From an uncultured Treponema sp. (GTDB lineage: Bacteria > Spirochaetota > Spirochaetia > Treponematales > Treponemataceae), in the NCBI GenBank assembly GCA_934699065.1, contig CAKUWD010000140.1:1-7468 (forward strand): DNA of 7,468 nt. The letters are read 5' to 3'. The notes below the pieces were generated by a model that saw only the letters and a list, made by a program, of their open reading frames with translations, searched no databases and was not told the DNA's origin. Position 1 is the first letter of the stretch; the number at the start of each line of letters is the position of its first letter. Of the stretch, positions 4,511 through 7,468 are shown one piece after another. A program made the position numbers and the translations under genes.

Positions 4511-5982
4511 TGGAAAGTCTGCTTACTAAAGAAGAACTTTTAACCGCAGTAAAAGGTACTCAGATTGGAAGTGCCGGTTGTCTATTTAACGATGTTCAGA
4601 CAGACAGCCGTAATGTTTCTTCTGAAAAACCTTGCATGTTTGTTCCTCTTGTTGGTGAATTTCAGAATGGTCATAAATATATTCCGTCAGTTCTTACTGA
4701 AGAGAAAAAGGCTTCTGTTATTTTGTTGAATGAAGCTGAATATAAAAATGATTCTGATTTTTATGAAAAACTTGCAGCAGAAAATCCTGAGGTTTGTTTT
4801 GTTCGTGTTGAAAATACATTGCATGCTTTGCAGGATGCCGCCGAAGCTTATGTAACTAAAAAATGCCAGAATATGATTCTGGTAAGTATTACAGGTTCAA
4901 GCGGAAAAACAACAACTAAAGAAATGATGGTAAGTGTTGCTAAAGCTTATTTTGGCGATACTGGAGTTGCTTATACTTACGGAAATCTTAACTCAGAAAC
5001 GGGACTTCCTCTTTCGGTTTTCAAGATTCGCGGCGATGAAAAAATCGGAATCTTTGAAATGGGAATGAACAGAGTAGGAGAGATTGGCGAGATTTCAAAA
5101 GTTCTTAAATCACGTTTCGGAATCATTACAAATATCGGAACTGCTCACATTGGAATTCTCGGAAGTCGTGAAAATATTGCCTGCGAAAAAAGAAAGTCAT
5201 TCTTATATATTCCAGCTGATGGTGCGGCTATTGTTGGTGCAGATGATGATTTTTCAGATTTCTGTACAGAAGGAGTTTGCGGCAAGGTTGTGAAATTTGG
5301 CCGTAATGTTCCGGTGGCTGAGAGTGGTGTACGCTTTGTTGAAGATAAGGGGCTTTTTGGTACTGACTTTGAACTTGATGGACTTTCTGTGCATCTGCCT
5401 TTATCTGGAAGTTATAACTATCTTAATGCACTTTCTGTAATTGCATGTGCAAAGGAAATCGGTATTCCTTCTTCGGATATTAAGAAAGGGCTTGAGAGTG
5501 TGGCTTCTCTTTCTGGACGTATGGAAGTTCGCAAAGCTAAACTTCTAAATGGAAAAACTGTAATTTTGATTAAAGACTGCTACAATGCAAATCTTGATTC
5601 TATGATGAAGGTAATTGATTTTTGTGGTGAGCTCAAGAATGTTGGCAAAAAGATTTTTGTTCTTGCAGATATGAAAGAGCTTGGAGCAGAATCAGAAAAA
5701 TCTCATGAGGCAATTGGTCGTCGCATAAGTGAAGTAAGACCAGAGCTGGTGTATCTTGTTGGCCCTGAAATGAAGGCTGCAGAAAAGGTTTTCTGGAAGG
5801 GCGAAGGTAAAATCAGTGTAAAATGGTTTAATGAATCAAACGATTCAAACTTTAATGCAATTGCTGATGACATTAATTTACTTGCCGGCGACAAGGATGT
5901 AATTTTATTAAAAGGTTCTCATTCAATGCAGCTTGAAAAACTTGTACCGCTTCTTTGTGGAACTGAAGGGGAGGCTTGCTAA
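4510..5982 (+). CDS. murF: UDP-N-acetylmuramoyl-tripeptide--D-alanyl-D-alanine ligase MurF
   Basis: A 490-aa cytosolic Mur ligase that adds D-alanyl-D-alanine to UDP-MurNAc-tripeptide using ATP, the last soluble step of peptidoglycan precursor synthesis. The N-terminal domain includes DVQTDSRNV (28-36). The central ATPase domain has the P-loop TGSSGKTTTKEM (128-139), GNLNSETGLPLS (158-169), FEMGMNRVGEI (182-192) and ITNIGTAHIGILGS (206-219). The C-terminal domain has LSGSYNYLNALS (298-309), SGRMEVR (335-341), DCYNANLDSM (356-365), LADMKELG (385-392) and LLKGSHSMQLE (about 467-477). LADMKELG and the C-terminal KGS..M..E pattern favour MurF over MurE or MurC. Oddly, the usual YNANP reads YNANL here. 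AGGAGAG lies 8 nt before the ATG, which overlaps the ftsL stop. Confidence 0.95.
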   Translation: MESLLTKEELLTAVKGTQIGSAGCLFNDVQTDSRNVSSEKPCMFVPLVGEFQNGHKYIPSVLTEEKKASVILLNEAEYKNDSDFYEKLAAENPEVCFVRVENTLHALQDAAEAYVTKKCQNMILVSITGSSGKTTTKEMMVSVAKAYFGDTGVAYTYGNLNSETGLPLSVFKIRGDEKIGIFEMGMNRVGEIGEISKVLKSRFGIITNIGTAHIGILGSRENIACEKRKSFLYIPADGAAIVGADDDFSDFCTEGVCGKVVKFGRNVPVAESGVRFVEDKGLFGTDFELDGLSVHLPLSGSYNYLNALSVIACAKEIGIPSSDIKKGLESVASLSGRMEVRKAKLLNGKTVILIKDCYNANLDSMMKVIDFCGELKNVGKKIFVLADMKELGAESEKSHEAIGRRISEVRPELVYLVGPEMKAAEKVFWKGEGKISVKWFNESNDSNFNAIADDINLLAGDKDVILLKGSHSMQLEKLVPLLCGTEGEAC

Positions 5983-5984
5983 GA

Positions 5985-6902
5985 ATGAACCAGTTTACTT
6001 TCTATGCGAACAAACCTTCGCAGAATTATAATAAAATTGATATCTGGCTTTTGGGATCGATGCTTTTGTTGTGGGGGCTTGGAATCTTTACACTTTATAT
6101 CTGTTCTCAGAATTTTGCGCTGAGGGCATTTGGCGATCCTGTTTATTTTGTAAAACGTCAGTTGTTTTGTTCTGCTGTTGGTTTTATCCTTTTTGCAGGC
6201 TTTGTAATTACAGATATGAAATATGTAAGAAAGTTTGTTTCTGTAATTGTAATTATTTCTTTTGTACTTTGTATTCTGACTTTTATACCTGGAATTTCTA
6301 TCATAAAAAATGGTGCCCGCCGTTGGATCAGAATGCCGGGTAACTTTACTTTCCAGCCTTCGGAACTTGTAAAGTTTTCTCTTGTGCTTTTTCTTGCCAA
6401 TTATTTTGACAAGCAGGATAAGCTTCTGGATGAAGAGGAAAAGACTGTATTCCCTTGTGTTATTGTTCTTGTTCTTTTTGCAGGAATCATTTTTGCACAG
6501 AAAGACTTTTCTACAGGTGTATTTGTAACATTGATTGGAATTCTCCTTTTCTTTGTTTCGGGTGCAAAACTAGTCTGGATTTTCCCATTTGCTTTGATTG
6601 CGGTTCCTGCTGCATTCCTTATGATTACATTAAATCCATACAGACTTCAGCGACTTATAGGCTGGATTAGTCCGGATGAGTTCAGCTCAAGTATCAATTA
6701 TCAAAGTCTTAATGCTAAGCGTGCTATAAGTGCAGGTGGTGTCTGGGGCAGTGGAATTGGAGCAGGACTTTCAAAAATTAATAGTATTCCGGAAGTTCAG
6801 GCAGACTACATTTTTGCAGGATGGGCTGAATCTATGGGCTATGTCGGCGTAGTGCTTTATTTTGTTCTTCTTGTTTTTCTTCCCAATATCTACCAGCTAT
6901 AG
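5985..6902 (+). CDS. ftsW: SEDS-family septal peptidoglycan glycosyltransferase FtsW, 3'-truncated at a sequence junction
   Basis: FtsW polymerises lipid II into septal glycan strands, together with a class B penicillin-binding protein. The frame encodes 305 aa, but only about the first 298 look authentic. Membrane helices are visible near 18-40, 60-78, 84-104, 157-171, 176-192, 196-216 and 286-299. Signature segments are KNGARRWI (108-115), FQPSELVKF (123-131), QKDFSTG (172-178), GGVWGSGIGAGLSK (251-264) and IPEVQADYIFAGWAESMG (268-285). D274 corresponds to the conserved SEDS catalytic aspartate. FtsW is normally about 360-400 aa, so the final membrane helices are missing. The tail LPNIYQL is encoded by foreign-looking sequence. 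ATG 5985 is chosen because AAGGGGAGG (5966-5974) is 10 nt upstream; the in-frame TTG at 5976 is too close. The gene follows murF after 2 nt. Truncation is probably an assembly effect. Confidence 0.92.
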   Translation: MNQFTFYANKPSQNYNKIDIWLLGSMLLLWGLGIFTLYICSQNFALRAFGDPVYFVKRQLFCSAVGFILFAGFVITDMKYVRKFVSVIVIISFVLCILTFIPGISIIKNGARRWIRMPGNFTFQPSELVKFSLVLFLANYFDKQDKLLDEEEKTVFPCVIVLVLFAGIIFAQKDFSTGVFVTLIGILLFFVSGAKLVWIFPFALIAVPAAFLMITLNPYRLQRLIGWISPDEFSSSINYQSLNAKRAISAGGVWGSGIGAGLSKINSIPEVQADYIFAGWAESMGYVGVVLYFVLLVFLPNIYQL

Positions 6903-7468
6903 CTTCAGTTGCATTTACATCTACTAAAGTATTTCCAAATGCTCTTCTTGTATAATAATTTATATTATCTACTGGTACCCAAACAAATTGATTTCCAACT
7001 AATTCACTATCTTCTACATCACTTTTATTTAAGTCTTCTTCGCTATCACTTATTACTATTCCTGTATTTTTAGTTCCTTTTACATAATAAAATTCTTTTG
7101 GAATTGGAATTATATTTCCTGTTTCATCTTCTATTGCATATACTCTATTTGAATCCCATTCTTCTGGAATTTCTACTTTTTGTGTTTTAGTTGTTTTATA
7201 TAAAATTGCTCTATATCCCATATAATCATATGTATCTGTGCTTTTTGATGTATCTCTTATTCCTGCTGGTAAAGAATTTCCTGTACTTAAGTAATCTCCA
7301 CCTCTTGAAATAACTTCTAATCCATTATTATATTTTTCCGTTGTTAATTCCCATACATTTCCTGCTAAATCATATATATTATTAGCTTTATATTGGTCAT
7401 TTTCTCCTGTTTTTTGTTTATCTGCTTTTATTTCTTGTGTTGAATAATTTCCCCATGCACTACTATCT
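6832..7468 (-). CDS. SUMF1/formylglycine-generating-enzyme-like protein, internal fragment of foreign origin
   Basis: A minus-strand frame runs from the window edge without an observed start. Its first residues contain NNIYDLAGNVWE (29-40), SRGGDYLSTGNSLPAGIRD (54-72) and DYMGYRAILY (81-90), the C-terminal half of a SUMF1/FGE-sulfatase (C-type-lectin-like) domain. After a linker, IPIPKEFYYVKGTKNTG and GNQFVWVPVDN resemble the start of a second such domain, so the full protein may carry tandem domains. The authentic part contains no cysteine, so the catalytic cysteines of aerobic FGE are absent here and it is probably not a true sulfatase activator. Codon use is AT-rich (many ATA, AGA, AAT, AAA), suggesting a gut Firmicute or similar. 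The last residues (about ALRRHSP) are antisense ftsW and not real. Role unknown. Confidence 0.65.
   Translation of the reverse strand, partial: DSSAWGNYSTQEIKADKQKTGENDQYKANNIYDLAGNVWELTTEKYNNGLEVISRGGDYLSTGNSLPAGIRDTSKSTDTYDYMGYRAILYKTTKTQKVEIPEEWDSNRVYAIEDETGNIIPIPKEFYYVKGTKNTGIVISDSEEDLNKSDVEDSELVGNQFVWVPVDNINYYTRRAFGNTLVDVNATEAIAGRYWEEKQEEQNKALRRHSP
6859..6885. other. Chimeric junction between spirochaete and AT-rich foreign sequence
   Basis: Up to about 6880 the plus strand encodes good FtsW (LYFVLLVF). From about 6860 onward the minus strand encodes a plausible SUMF1-like protein (RYWEEKQEEQNK). Both readings overlap in a T/C-rich stretch of roughly 20 bases, so the exact breakpoint cannot be placed. 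Beyond it the base composition becomes visibly more AT-rich and the FtsW frame ends at once. No terminal inverted repeat, target duplication, integrase or tRNA is present. A short shared low-complexity word bridging two genomes is the usual signature of a de Bruijn graph misassembly. Confidence 0.8.

Noticed and set aside
5976..5984. TTG at 5976 as the ftsW start
   Set aside because: It is 1 nt from the GGGGAGG ribosome-binding site, too close to be used. ATG 5985 has correct spacing.
6880..6902. ftsW as a naturally truncated pseudogene
   Set aside because: The rest of the gene is intact with all key motifs, it is essential in walled bacteria, and the truncation coincides with the compositional junction.
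6832..7468. SUMF1-like gene as a horizontally acquired cargo gene or a diversity-generating retroelement target
   Set aside because: No reverse transcriptase, template repeat, integrase or boundary repeat is seen. The abrupt join inside a shared low-complexity word is better explained by misassembly. The domain type is a known retroelement target, but nothing here shows that.

Overview
The window reads as a chromosomal piece of a host-associated Treponema-like spirochaete joined, in its last ~580 bases, to unrelated and clearly more AT-rich DNA. The spirochaete assignment rests on a tandem pair of FlaA periplasmic-flagellum sheath genes next to a class II fructose-bisphosphate aldolase gene, and on a short division/cell-wall (dcw) cluster in the order mraZ-rsmH-ftsL-murF-ftsW. 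From memory both arrangements occur in treponemes. Nothing was searched.

Layout. 1-96 (-) is the start of the aldolase gene. 97-321 is a divergent regulatory region, with one promoter for the aldolase and, toward flaA, a perfect TTGACA-N17-TATAAT promoter followed by an exact sigma-28 (FliA) -10 box. 322-1802 (+) holds two translationally coupled FlaA-family genes, ending at a strong bidirectional terminator. 1858-2580 (-) is an uncharacterised 240-aa protein that may combine a PD-(D/E)XK-like N-terminus with a winged-helix-like C-terminus. 2581-2742 is a second divergent regulatory region that carries four AAGTGG repeats at exact 10-bp spacing, the expected operator for MraZ. 2743-6880 (+) is the dcw operon: transcription factor MraZ, 16S rRNA methyltransferase RsmH, an FtsL-like division protein, the last cytoplasmic muropeptide ligase MurF, and the SEDS glycosyltransferase FtsW. 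The genes are tightly packed and probably co-transcribed under MraZ control.

At about 6859-6885 ftsW stops being ftsW before its last membrane helices. The sequence changes to the opposite-strand coding frame of a SUMF1/formylglycine-generating-enzyme-like protein with Firmicutes-like AT-rich codon use. The switch lies inside a short low-complexity stretch that encodes plausible protein on both strands, and no mobile-element hallmark is visible. This is most simply a metagenome assembly chimera, so ftsW should be treated as truncated by assembly rather than as a pseudogene, and the SUMF1-like gene as belonging to another genome.

The most interesting real biology is regulatory: the MraZ operator that fills the mraZ leader up to the start codon, the extra copies of its motif upstream of the promoter and at the rsmH start, and the overlaid sigma-70 and sigma-28 promoters of the FlaA operon. 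No RNA genes, CRISPR arrays, insertion sequences or attachment sites were seen.
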